Shown: positions 8,637 through 16,225 of the stretch, piece by piece | Numbering within the stretch: the first letter of the stretch is position 1 | How the letters are laid out: every line of letters starts with the position of its first letter | From: Ruminococcus sp. YE71 | Lineage (GTDB): Bacteria; Bacillota; Clostridia; Oscillospirales; Ruminococcaceae | NCBI RefSeq assembly: GCF_900119155.1 | Contig: NZ_FPIR01000001.1 | Span: 62,001 to 126,000, forward strand | DNA: 64,000 nt | Direction: 5' to 3' | Program-made: the position numbers and the translations under genes | Notes under the pieces: generated by a model | Told to the model about the DNA's origin: nothing | Databases searched by the model: none | Seen by the model: only the letters and a program-made list of their open reading frames with translations

Positions 8637-8897
8637 CGCACACCGTCCCGTCCTCGCCAGAGACTAAAAAGTTTAGGAGGGAGGGAGACCCCCGCCTTAG
8701 CTGCGCACGGCTACAAAGGCTCCCCCAGCAGGGGCTCGGGGACAGAGTCCCCGCCAAGGGAACATGGCTTTGACCCGAAAGAGAGCCATCATCCCCCCAC
8801 CAAATATAAAATCGGCATTTCCCGAAAATCGAGGAAAAGAACTCCGCATGAAAGTGTAGCTCAAACAACCTCTCGAAGCGTGAAATGCCGATTTTAT
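8637..8897 (-). repeat. Interspersed repeat R2, copy a
   Basis: The head is a perfect 15-bp inverted pair, ataaaatcggcattt (8806-8820) and aaatgccgattttat (8883-8897), around a 62-nt spacer. The body toward lower coordinates holds gccaagggaa, a ggggacagagtcccc hairpin, gcaggggctc, a GC-rich hairpin interrupted by the 20-bp mini-motif, agtttaggagg, and the tail cgtcccg. It is an inverted copy of R2b, 180 bp away. The whole stretch from 8614 to 9465 carries no gene. Confidence 0.8.
8692..8711 (-). repeat. 20-bp mini-motif, copy 6 (in R2a)
   Basis: Reads gccgtgcgcagctaaggcgg on the minus strand. It replaces the loop of the GC-rich hairpin that is intact in R2b (gggggaccctttgaaaagg). Confidence 0.8.
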
Positions 8898-8929
8898 TTT
8901 GCCAAAAGAGCGAAGCGACTTTTGGCAAA
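8898..8929. terminator. Perfect hairpin next to R2a, possible terminator
   Basis: tttgccaaaag (8898-8908) and cttttggcaaa (8919-8929) form an 11-bp stem with a 10-nt loop. The arm resembles the inner arms of R1 (ttggcaa). A second short GC-rich hairpin, cccccctct...gaggggggt, lies at about 9005-9048. Confidence 0.5.
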
Positions 8930-9079
8930 GCCCCCAAAATCGCGCCAGCGATTTCTACAGACCATGCACAAACACAGCCATACCGAAGGATGCTTTTGAT
9001 ATTGCCCCCCCTCTTGCCTTGTCGCACCTTCGGCGCGAGGGGGGTGTTTCACTCGAATCGCTTACGCTCTCTCGCGAAA

Positions 9080-9324
9080 ATAAAATCGGCAAATCGGTGT
9101 GTTCTTGATTTGTTGGAGTGGGCTTTTCTTTTGGAGCCTTTCGGAACGGGTTTTCGGGATTTGCCGATTTTATGTTTGTAGGGGATGTTGGTGCGCTTTG
9201 GCTTCAAAGCCACATTCCCTTGGCGGGGACGCCGTCCCCGAGCCCCTGCTGGGGGACCCTTTGAAAAGGGTCTCCCCAGACCCCTCCTAAACTTTTTTAG
9301 ACCCTGGCGAACACGGGACGTTTG
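9080..9324 (+). repeat. Interspersed repeat R2, copy b
   Basis: ataaaatcggcaaatc (9080-9095) and gatttgccgattttat (9158-9173) form a perfect 16-bp inverted pair. Downstream are a ggggacgccgtcccc hairpin, gagcccctgctggggg, the intact hairpin gggggaccctttgaaaaggg, cctcctaaactttttt and the tail gaacacgggacg. R2a is an inverted partner and R2c (22293) a direct one. No coding potential is apparent. Confidence 0.8.
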
Positions 9325-9384
9325 ATGTATATCCACAATTGTTTTCGCCATAAGTATTGTTCTTAATTATTTCACGTTCCATTA

Positions 9385-9413
9385 TTAAAATATCCCTTTA
9401 GCTATGCTATAAT
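9385..9413 (+). promoter_or_regulatory. Probable thrB promoter
   Basis: TATAAT at 9408-9413 is clear. The -35 is weak (TTAAAA at 9385-9390, 17-bp spacer). The expected leader is about 45 nt, too short for a T-box or riboswitch. Confidence 0.5.
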
Positions 9414-9465
9414 TATCCTTGGAATATCGCCCCGAAGAAATTTATATGTCAAAGGATAGATGACC

Positions 9466-10353
9466 ATGATTAAAATTCAGATACCTGCTACAAGCGCAAA
9501 CCTCGGCGCAGGCTTCGATGCCCTCGGTCTCGCTCTCGATTACTATAACTACGTCGAAATGGATGAGTCCGATACTCTCGATATCGCTTCCGCAGATGAC
9601 GTTCAGATCCCTACCGATGAACATAACTTGATCTATGTATCCGCTAAAGACCTCTTCGAGGTGTGCGGAAAATCCTTGAAAGGCCTCTACCTCCGCCAGA
9701 CTAACTCCATCCCTATGGCAAGAGGCCTCGGCTCCTCCTCCGCTTGCATCGTCGCAGGCCTCGTCGGCGCTAATACCCTCCTCGGTTCCCCTCTCACTAC
9801 CGATGACCTCGTTGACCTCGCCGCTCAGATTGAGGGTCACCCCGATAATACTGCCCCCGCTCTCCTCGGCGGTATCGTGACCGCTGTATTCGACGGCAGA
9901 AAAGTTCATTGGGTAAAACAGGAGGTCTTCACAAAACTTAAATTCGTCGCTATGATACCCGATTTTGAACTTAAAACTGAGGACGCAAGAGCTTGCCTCC
10001 CGAAAGAAGTCCCCCACCGCGACGCTGTCTATAACCTCTCCCGCGCTGCCCTCTTCTCCGCTTCCCTCCTTACAGGTAAGTTCGAGAACCTCCGCACCGC
10101 TGTTCACGACCGCCTCCATCAGCCTTACCGCATGGAACTTATCCCTAACTGCCGCGAGGTGTTCGATATAGCTTATACTCACGGCGCTTACGCCGCTTAT
10201 ATCTCGGGCGCAGGTCCCACCGCGATGGCGATAGTTGACGAAAACAATACCTACTTTGCAGGCAAAATGCGCTTCTCCCTCGAAAACGCAGGCCTCAGCG
10301 GCTGGCAGGTCAAAGAACTCCACATCGACAACCAAGGCACCAAACTGATATAA
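9466..10353 (+). CDS. thrB: Homoserine kinase
   Basis: A 295-residue GHMP-family kinase that phosphorylates L-homoserine with ATP in threonine synthesis. It shows the N-terminal IPATSANLGAGFDALG block, the phosphate-binding loop MARGLGSSSA near residue 90, and the C-terminal SGAGPTAMAI block. Two ATGs are close together; the one at 9466 lies 9 nt after AAAGGA and is preferred to 9460, which is only 3 nt away. It stands alone, with its own promoter and terminator. The homoserine dehydrogenase gene lies more than 50 kb away at 61864-63102. Codons here favour cct, ctc and gct more than in the neighbours. Confidence 0.95.
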   Translation: MIKIQIPATSANLGAGFDALGLALDYYNYVEMDESDTLDIASADDVQIPTDEHNLIYVSAKDLFEVCGKSLKGLYLRQTNSIPMARGLGSSSACIVAGLVGANTLLGSPLTTDDLVDLAAQIEGHPDNTAPALLGGIVTAVFDGRKVHWVKQEVFTKLKFVAMIPDFELKTEDARACLPKEVPHRDAVYNLSRAALFSASLLTGKFENLRTAVHDRLHQPYRMELIPNCREVFDIAYTHGAYAAYISGAGPTAMAIVDENNTYFAGKMRFSLENAGLSGWQVKELHIDNQGTKLI

Positions 10354-10358
10354 AAACC

Positions 10359-10391
10359 AAAGGCACTCCTGTTCCACACAGAAGTGCCTTT
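10359..10391 (+). terminator. thrB terminator
   Basis: aaaggcact (10359-10367) pairs with agtgccttt (10383-10391) and is followed by taatattt. It lies just after the thrB stop. Confidence 0.75.
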
Positions 10392-10483
10392 AATATTTCC
10401 TCTCTCAATAAATGGCGAGAGCCAAATGTCCCCCACACATCCAGACAACACCAATATCAAAAGGGTTTCCCCGGTTAATGCTC

Positions 10484-11665
10484 TCACTCACAAACAGCCG
10501 CAGCAGCGATCTTGTAGATCTCGGTAACGTCAGCGGCGGAGAGTTTGACGAAGCCGCCTGTTCTGCCGTCGCCGATGCCGAACTTCTCCACGAGGGCAGG
10601 GATGTCCTTTGGGTCGGCGCCCAGCTCGGCGAAATTGATCGGCATACCGATGTCGTGCAGGAAACGCCTGAACGCGCGGATGCCTGCAAGGGCGGTGCTT
10701 TCAGGGTCATCGAAGTTCATCGCACAGCCGAACACCCTCGTCGCCATCTGGCAGAAGCGCATAACGTCGTGCTTGTAGACGAACTCCATCCACGCGGGCA
10801 TGATGACCGCAAGACCTGCGCCGTGAGCACAGTCGTATAGGGCGGAAAGCTCGTGCTCGATGCCGTGGCTGTTCCAGTCCTGCTCCCTGCCGACGCCCAC
10901 CACATTATTGTGCGCGACAGTGCCTGCCCACATTATGTTTGCGCGAGCCTCGTAATTGTCGGGGTCAGCGATGACGCGGGGAACTTCCCTCACCATCGTG
11001 CAGAGCACCGCTTCGCAGAGACGGTCGGTGATCTCGACCTCACGGGTGTTGGTGAAGTACCTCTCGAAAACGTGCGCCATTATGTCGGTCGCACCGCAGG
11101 CGGTCTGGTACGCAGGCAGTGACTGCGTAAGCGCAGGATCCATCACCGAGAACCTCGGACGGAGCAGGTCGGAACCCGTGCCGCGCTTGAGCTTGCCGTC
11201 CTCCTTCGTGATGACCGAGTTGCCCGAGCCTTCGCTTCCTGCGGCGGCAATGGTCAGAACGGTCGCGACGGGCAGAGCCTTCTCGGGGTGCTTTCCGCTG
11301 TACAGATCCCAGAAATCGCCGTCGTAGGGAACGCCGATGGCTATCGCCTTCGCGGAGTCGATGACCGAACCGCCGCCCACCGCCAGTATGAAGTCTATCT
11401 TCTCGGCGCGTACCAGCTCGATACCCTTATAAACAAGCGTGTCGCGGGGGTTCGGCTGAACGCCGCCCAGCTCGCGGTACTCGATGCCGCTCTCCTCAAG
11501 GGACGCCCTGACCGTGTCCAGCAGACCCGACCTGACCGCCGAGCCGCCGCCGAAGTGGATGAGCACCTTACTTCCGCCGTACTTCTTCACGTAGCTGCCC
11601 GTTTCGGCTGCCCTGCCCTTTCCGAACACGAATTCCGTGGGGCTGTAAAAGTTGAAATTCTCCAT
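10484..11665 (-). CDS. Iron-dependent alcohol dehydrogenase (butanol dehydrogenase type)
   Basis: A 393-residue group III alcohol dehydrogenase that reduces aldehydes to alcohols with NAD(P)H. It starts with FYSPTEFVFGKG, contains the cofactor loop VGGGSVIDSAKA near residue 95, and carries the metal ligands in GATDIMAHVFERY (Asp and His) and in HGIEHELSALYDCAHGAGL (two His). Length and order match the BdhA/YqhD branch. It has a strong GAGGAGG ribosome site and its own promoter. In a fermenting anaerobe it would dispose of reducing equivalents or detoxify aldehydes (inference). It is convergent with thrB. Confidence 0.92.
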   Translation of the reverse strand: MENFNFYSPTEFVFGKGRAAETGSYVKKYGGSKVLIHFGGGSAVRSGLLDTVRASLEESGIEYRELGGVQPNPRDTLVYKGIELVRAEKIDFILAVGGGSVIDSAKAIAIGVPYDGDFWDLYSGKHPEKALPVATVLTIAAAGSEGSGNSVITKEDGKLKRGTGSDLLRPRFSVMDPALTQSLPAYQTACGATDIMAHVFERYFTNTREVEITDRLCEAVLCTMVREVPRVIADPDNYEARANIMWAGTVAHNNVVGVGREQDWNSHGIEHELSALYDCAHGAGLAVIMPAWMEFVYKHDVMRFCQMATRVFGCAMNFDDPESTALAGIRAFRRFLHDIGMPINFAELGADPKDIPALVEKFGIGDGRTGGFVKLSAADVTEIYKIAAAAVCE

Positions 11666-11701
11666 AGTAACCTCCTCTGGTCTGTTTTTTGGCTTGATTC
11701 T

Positions 11702-11730
11702 ATATTACCACATCTTCGGGAAGAAATCAA
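11702..11730 (-). promoter_or_regulatory. Promoter of the alcohol dehydrogenase gene
   Basis: On the minus strand, TTGATT (11725-11730) and TAATAT (11702-11707) are 17 bp apart. A small hairpin, tccgact (11767-11773)/agtcgga (11787-11793), lies further upstream between the two divergent promoters and could be a regulator site. Confidence 0.6.
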
Positions 11731-11831
11731 TAGGGGAAACAAATAAAGATTGACATTTGTTATTAGTCCGACTGCACAAAAAAAGTAGTCGGATTTTGTG
11801 TGTAAAGTTTGCATTAGTTACAAAATTTACC

Positions 11832-11860
11832 TTGACATATGACTTGTTTTGTGATATAAT
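11832..11860 (+). promoter_or_regulatory. Consensus promoter of the GGDEF-protein gene
   Basis: TTGACA (11832-11837) and TATAAT (11855-11860) with a 17-bp spacer: full consensus at both hexamers. Confidence 0.88.
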
Positions 11861-11937
11861 ATAGATAATTTAAGATTCGGTAATATTTTATTAACCACAC
11901 ATCCGCTAAAAATGCTGATAAAACGGAGGTGCAGCCC

Positions 11938-13317
11938 ATGAATAATTCCGAGAAAAGGGTAAAGACCAGCAAACGAAATTTCGTACTGGCACTCATACTT
12001 CTGCTTCTGACCAACGTCGTGACCAGCGTCACCCTCGTTACCATGTCGAGAAAGACCCTCAGACAGCAGATAGAACTGCATATGCTCGACATCTCAAACA
12101 CCGCCGCTTCGATGATAGACGGCGACACCATCGCGGAAATGACCAACGCAGATGTTGGCTCGCCCGAATATGAGGCTTTGCTCTCAGAACTGCGTAAATT
12201 CCAGACAAACATCAACCTTTCCTACATCTACTGCATCAGACGTGAGTCGGAAGACAAGTACATCTTCGTCATCGACCCCGATATGGAAGACCCTGCCGAT
12301 TTCGGTGAGGAAATTACCATCACCGACGCACTAAGGAGCGCCGCGGGCGGCAGAGCCGACGTGGAAAAGACCCCCCACTCGGATGACTGGGGACGCTTCT
12401 ACTCGGCGTACAGCCCCGTGTTCGACTCGAAAGGTCGGGTCGCAGGGATAATCGGCGTTGACTTTAACGCCGACCGTCTGGACAAGACCGTCAGCTCGAA
12501 CAAGGCTGTTGCGATAATCCTCACCATGGTGGCTATGACTCTCGGTATCGTGCTGTCCTTCATCATCATGTCCCAGAACCGAAGGAGATTCTACGAAGTT
12601 CTGGTGAACCTGAAAGAACTCGACCGCGAGACTCAGAGGCTTGACAGCATCATCATGCAGAGCTCCATCAAGAAGCTCGATATGCTGCCCAAGGGCGAGA
12701 GCGAGCTTCTCAGAACGCTCGCGTCAGGCGAGGATCAGAAAAAACTCCCCGGCAACGAGTACGAGGAGCTGAGCGACAACATCGAGTCGGTCTACAAGAA
12801 GCTGAAAAAGTACCTCGACTACATCAACCGCGAAGTCTACACGGACGAGACCACGGGCGTGAACAACAAGGCGGCTTACCGAAAGGCGATACTCACGCTG
12901 GACACGAGCATCACGACGGACAAGGCGGATTTCTCGGTGGCGTTCTTTGACATCAACGGCATCAAGAGGATATACACCCACTACGGCTACGAAGCGGGCG
13001 AGCGCCTGATGTACGAGTGTGCGAAGATACTGCGAAACGTTTTCGGCAAGAGCAACATCTACCACATCACGGGCGACGAGTTCATCGTGCTTCTTGAGAA
13101 GGCGAACTGGTACGACATGGAGAAGTACTTTGAGAAGTTCGACAAGGCGATAGACCAGTACAACAGTGAGCATCAGACGGACAATCGGCTTTCGGTATCG
13201 AAGGGAGTTGCAACGTTTGACGCGGAGAAGCACAGGAGTTACAGACAGGTATTCATCGAAGCGAAGGCTGACTGTGACCAGAACAAGATAAGATTTTACA
13301 AGGACACCAGAAAATGA
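11938..13317 (+). CDS. Membrane sensor with degenerate GGDEF domain
   Basis: The start at 11938 lies 7 nt after GGAGGT; 459 residues. One membrane helix (about residues 15-35), an extracytoplasmic sensor region (about 40-185, Cache-like by position and by the VDFNADRLDKTV end), a second helix (about 190-212), a linker helix and a C-terminal GGDEF domain (about 300-459). The signature is T378-G-D-E-F instead of GGDEF. The first metal Asp is kept (FFD338ING), but the conserved N-D of the substrate loop is changed: IKRIYTHYGYEAGE against the usual FKxIND..GHxxGD. Synthesis of cyclic di-GMP is therefore doubtful, and a signal-receiving or scaffold role is possible. It has its own consensus promoter and terminator. 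Confidence 0.85.
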   Translation: MNNSEKRVKTSKRNFVLALILLLLTNVVTSVTLVTMSRKTLRQQIELHMLDISNTAASMIDGDTIAEMTNADVGSPEYEALLSELRKFQTNINLSYIYCIRRESEDKYIFVIDPDMEDPADFGEEITITDALRSAAGGRADVEKTPHSDDWGRFYSAYSPVFDSKGRVAGIIGVDFNADRLDKTVSSNKAVAIILTMVAMTLGIVLSFIIMSQNRRRFYEVLVNLKELDRETQRLDSIIMQSSIKKLDMLPKGESELLRTLASGEDQKKLPGNEYEELSDNIESVYKKLKKYLDYINREVYTDETTGVNNKAAYRKAILTLDTSITTDKADFSVAFFDINGIKRIYTHYGYEAGERLMYECAKILRNVFGKSNIYHITGDEFIVLLEKANWYDMEKYFEKFDKAIDQYNSEHQTDNRLSVSKGVATFDAEKHRSYRQVFIEAKADCDQNKIRFYKDTRK

Positions 13318-13332
13318 TGTCCCATCCGCCGT

Positions 13333-13370
13333 ATACCGTCCCGAGGAAACACTCGGGGCGGTATTATTTA
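13333..13370 (+). terminator. Terminator of the GGDEF-protein gene
   Basis: ataccgtcccgag (13333-13345) pairs with ctcggggcggtat (13352-13364) with one G-U, loop gaaaca, then tattta. From 13371 to 13602 nothing else is recognisable. Confidence 0.82.
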
Positions 13371-13602
13371 TGCACGAAAAAACGAAGCGCAGGACGAAGT
13401 CCGTCCGCTTCCGCACCCCCGCACACAGCCGATATGCACCTCGCCCTCAAAAAATTCACATCATCACTTTACCATATCACTATGACTTTTTCCATATAGG
13501 TTCCAATGCCCCCGAAACCTATCGGATCATATATGTGTTAAACAGAATAATATATGTTGTAAAAAGCATATAAATTAAATCAAAATTTCACAAATAAATA
13601 TA

Positions 13603-13631
13603 TTGAAAGTTCATAAATCTTGTGCTATAAT
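13603..13631 (+). promoter_or_regulatory. Promoter of the LRR protein gene
   Basis: TTGAAA (13603-13608) and TATAAT (13626-13631) with a 17-bp spacer in a very AT-rich upstream region. This fits strong expression. Confidence 0.82.
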
Positions 13632-13699
13632 ATACTCGCAGAGGCGAAGTAAACGTTTACTCAGCCTCGGAAATATACAAGTAAAAGGAGCAAAAGAAA

Positions 13700-15250
13700 A
13701 TGGCAAACAAGATCATGAAAAGAACTCTCGCAGGCGCACTCGCAGTTCTCAGCGCAGCAGCATACCTTCCTGCTACCGCAGTGAACGGAACAGTCTTCGC
13801 AGACACCGCTATCACCGCAAGCGCAGATGAGAACTTCGGCGATTTCAGCTACACATTGCTCGAAGATGACACTGTCGAGATCACTAAGTACAACGGCAAC
13901 GGCGGCGATGTTACCATCCCGTCCGATATCAACGGAAAGACCGTTACCAGCATCGGCGATAAGGCTTTCGCTACAAACCAGACCGTTACCAAGGTCGTTA
14001 TGCCCGATACCATAAAGACCATCGGCGCTAACGCATTCCTGCTCTGCACCGAACTCACCGAGGTAGACATCTCCAACACCACTACAGAGATCGGCGAATT
14101 CGCGTTCTGCAAGTGTACTTCTCTTAAAAGAGTTATCATCCCCGACAGCGTTGTTACACTCGGCCGCGGCGCATTCGCAAGATGCGAATCCCTCACTGCT
14201 GCTGTCATCTCGAAGAACCTCACCGCTATCAAGGAAGGTACTTTCGAGTTCTGCACCAGCCTTCCGTCCGTGACCCTTCCCGAAAGCCTTACCACTATCG
14301 AAGGCTTCGCTTTCCAGGGCTGCACAAGCATGACTAAGGCAAATATCCCCGAGTCTGTTACCACCATCGGCAAGAAAGCATTCAACAACTGCTCCGCACT
14401 CCTCGCTGTCGTTATACCCGCAAACGTTGAGGTCATCTCCGAAAGCGCCTTCAGCGGCTGCAAGACCCTCGACAAGGTATACATCCAGAACGGTACCACC
14501 ACTATCGGAAAGGCTGCATTCTCCAACTGCGAGAAGCTGCCGAAGATCATTCTCCCCGATACCGTTACTTCCGTAGGCGAGAACGCTTTCGCTAACTGCA
14601 AGGCTCTCGAATCCGTTAAGCTCTCCGAAAATATCACCGAGATCGGCGCTAACGCATTCACCAACTGCATCAAGCTCACAAGCGTGAACCTCCCAAAGAA
14701 TATCAAGACCATCGGAAAAGGTCTCTTCATCTTCTGCCCCATTACAGAGATCACCATCCCCGAGGGCGTTGAGACTATCGAGGACTTCGCATTCTACGGC
14801 TGCAAGTCCCTCACAAAGATCTCCATCCCGAAGACCGTTACTTCCATCGGAAAGAACGCTTTCAGCTACGACCCCGCACTCACTGACGTTTACTTCACAG
14901 GCACAAAGGCTCAGTGGGAAGCTGTTGCCATCGACGAGAACAACGATGCTCTCACAGCTGCAACGCTCCACAGCACCGAGTCTTCAAACTACCCCAAGGT
15001 AACATATCAGACCGCCAAGAACGCCCTGAGACTCAACTGGACTGCCGTTCCGAACGCACAGGCATACGTTGTAGGCTACTACAGCGCAGGCAAGTGGAAG
15101 ATACTGACTCAGGTATCCGCTTCGATAACTACTTTCACCAAGACCAAGATACCCGCAGGTACTTACAAGGTCGCAGTAGTTGCAAAGATCGGCGGAGAAT
15201 GGGATATCTCCAACTTAGCTAAGAGAGCTGTCATCGTGACTATCAAGTAA
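13700..15250 (+). CDS. Secreted BspA-type leucine-rich repeat protein
   Basis: A 516-residue protein with a signal peptide (MKRTLAGALAVLSAAAYLPA, cleavage expected around residues 30-40). About a dozen LRR_5/TpLRR repeats of roughly 23 residues follow, of the form F-x-x-C-x-x-L-T-x-V-x-I-P-x-x-V-x-x-I-G-x-x-A. A FTGTKAQWEAV module typical of the ends of such arrays comes next, then a C-terminal fibronectin III-like domain (about 435-516, LRLNWTAVPNAQAYVV). No LPXTG, dockerin or S-layer domain is seen, so it is probably released or loosely surface-bound. Codons are those of highly expressed genes (aag, gtt, atc, acc), and the promoter and ribosome site AAAAGGAG are strong. Such proteins mediate adhesion in other bacteria (family knowledge). 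Confidence 0.9.
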   Translation: MANKIMKRTLAGALAVLSAAAYLPATAVNGTVFADTAITASADENFGDFSYTLLEDDTVEITKYNGNGGDVTIPSDINGKTVTSIGDKAFATNQTVTKVVMPDTIKTIGANAFLLCTELTEVDISNTTTEIGEFAFCKCTSLKRVIIPDSVVTLGRGAFARCESLTAAVISKNLTAIKEGTFEFCTSLPSVTLPESLTTIEGFAFQGCTSMTKANIPESVTTIGKKAFNNCSALLAVVIPANVEVISESAFSGCKTLDKVYIQNGTTTIGKAAFSNCEKLPKIILPDTVTSVGENAFANCKALESVKLSENITEIGANAFTNCIKLTSVNLPKNIKTIGKGLFIFCPITEITIPEGVETIEDFAFYGCKSLTKISIPKTVTSIGKNAFSYDPALTDVYFTGTKAQWEAVAIDENNDALTAATLHSTESSNYPKVTYQTAKNALRLNWTAVPNAQAYVVGYYSAGKWKILTQVSASITTFTKTKIPAGTYKVAVVAKIGGEWDISNLAKRAVIVTIK

Positions 15251-15276
15251 ATTACCTTTTTTCATAACCAGACCAG

Positions 15277-15318
15277 ACAAGGGGCTGCTGCCGACTTCGG
15301 CGACAGCTCCTTGTTTCG
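15277..15318 (+). terminator. Terminator of the LRR protein gene
   Basis: acaaggggctg (15277-15287) pairs with cagctccttgt (15304-15314). An inner gccg/cggc pair closes a tight loop, and ttt follows. Confidence 0.75.
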
Positions 15319-15426
15319 CGTTCGGGCGCGGGATGTGGTTTTGTTGATTATCACAATTACAAGTCTGTTTTTTAGGGTGTTATTTGTACCAACTGTAAAA
15401 TGTGCATTCTGATTTATATAAACCGC

Positions 15427-15454
15427 TTGACAAATTATTAGTTTGTGCTATAAT
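15427..15454 (+). promoter_or_regulatory. Promoter of the RHH-clpB unit
   Basis: TTGACA (15427-15432) and TATAAT (15449-15454) are 16 bp apart. No CIRCE inverted repeat (TTAGCACTC type) or CtsR heptad repeat is visible near it. Confidence 0.75.
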
Positions 15455-15496
15455 TTTATATAAAGAGAAAGTACAGGACGAAAGGAGCGGACAGGA

Positions 15497-16153
15497 ATGG
15501 GAAAAAGCGTTTACAGTATCGTTCTCAGCGACGAGGTCGTGCAGGAGATCGACGACCTTGCATATCGGCTGGGTACGAACCGTTCAAAGCTCATCGACCG
15601 CATCCTTGCGGAGCGGGTCAACTGCATCACCCCCGAGATGCGTATGCACGAGATATTCGGGCTGGTGGAGCAGGCGCTGGGGTCGGCGTTCCTGATGTCG
15701 CCGCAGACTTCCGACTCGGTGCTGGCGGTGAAGCGTGCGCTGAGGTTCAAGTACAAGCCGACGATGAAATACTCGGTGGAGCTGACGCGGAGCTTTTCGG
15801 GATGCGTCGGGCGGCTGAGAGCAGGGATACGCACACGAAGCGAGGAGCTCACGGCGCTGTGCATGGGTTTTTTCGAGTACTGGAGCAGGCTGGAAAGGGC
15901 GGCGCTGGGCGAGTTTTTCGAGGGCGGTTTCCCATGTGAGCTGATACAGAACGGATATGCAAGGGATTTTTACGAGAGCGGCGAGGGCGAACTCAGCAAC
16001 CGCGAGATCGCCGACGCGATAACGGCATACATCGGGGCGCTGGACAGAGGGCTGTCGCTGTGGTTCGAGAACGCCGACAACACCGAACTGGCGAAGCATC
16101 AGGCAAAGCAGATATACACGGCATACCTGAGCAACAGAAAACAGCTGCTTTAG
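15497..16153 (+). CDS. Ribbon-helix-helix domain protein
   Basis: 218 residues. The first 45 (KSVYSIVLSDEVVQEIDDLA, then RLGTNRSKLIDRILAERV) have the strand-helix-helix pattern of CopG/Arc-type DNA-binding or dimerisation domains. The remaining 170 residues are helical with no recognised motif. The start has an AAAGGAGC site and a good promoter upstream. It lies 72 bp before clpB with no clear terminator between, so it may be co-transcribed and could regulate itself and clpB; that is inference from position only. Confidence 0.75.
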   Translation: MGKSVYSIVLSDEVVQEIDDLAYRLGTNRSKLIDRILAERVNCITPEMRMHEIFGLVEQALGSAFLMSPQTSDSVLAVKRALRFKYKPTMKYSVELTRSFSGCVGRLRAGIRTRSEELTALCMGFFEYWSRLERAALGEFFEGGFPCELIQNGYARDFYESGEGELSNREIADAITAYIGALDRGLSLWFENADNTELAKHQAKQIYTAYLSNRKQLL

Positions 16154-16225
16154 AGCAGACATCTCAAAATGATACATCGGAAATAACATAAACAAAAAGA
16201 GACCACCCGAAAAGGAGAGAGAACT

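Noticed and set aside
13661-14971. 436-codon minus-strand open frame
   Set aside because: Antisense to the regular LRR repeats, which explains its own repetitive sequence.
15427-16225. CIRCE or CtsR operator before clpB
   Set aside because: No TTAGCACTC-type inverted repeat or tandem heptad was found by eye.
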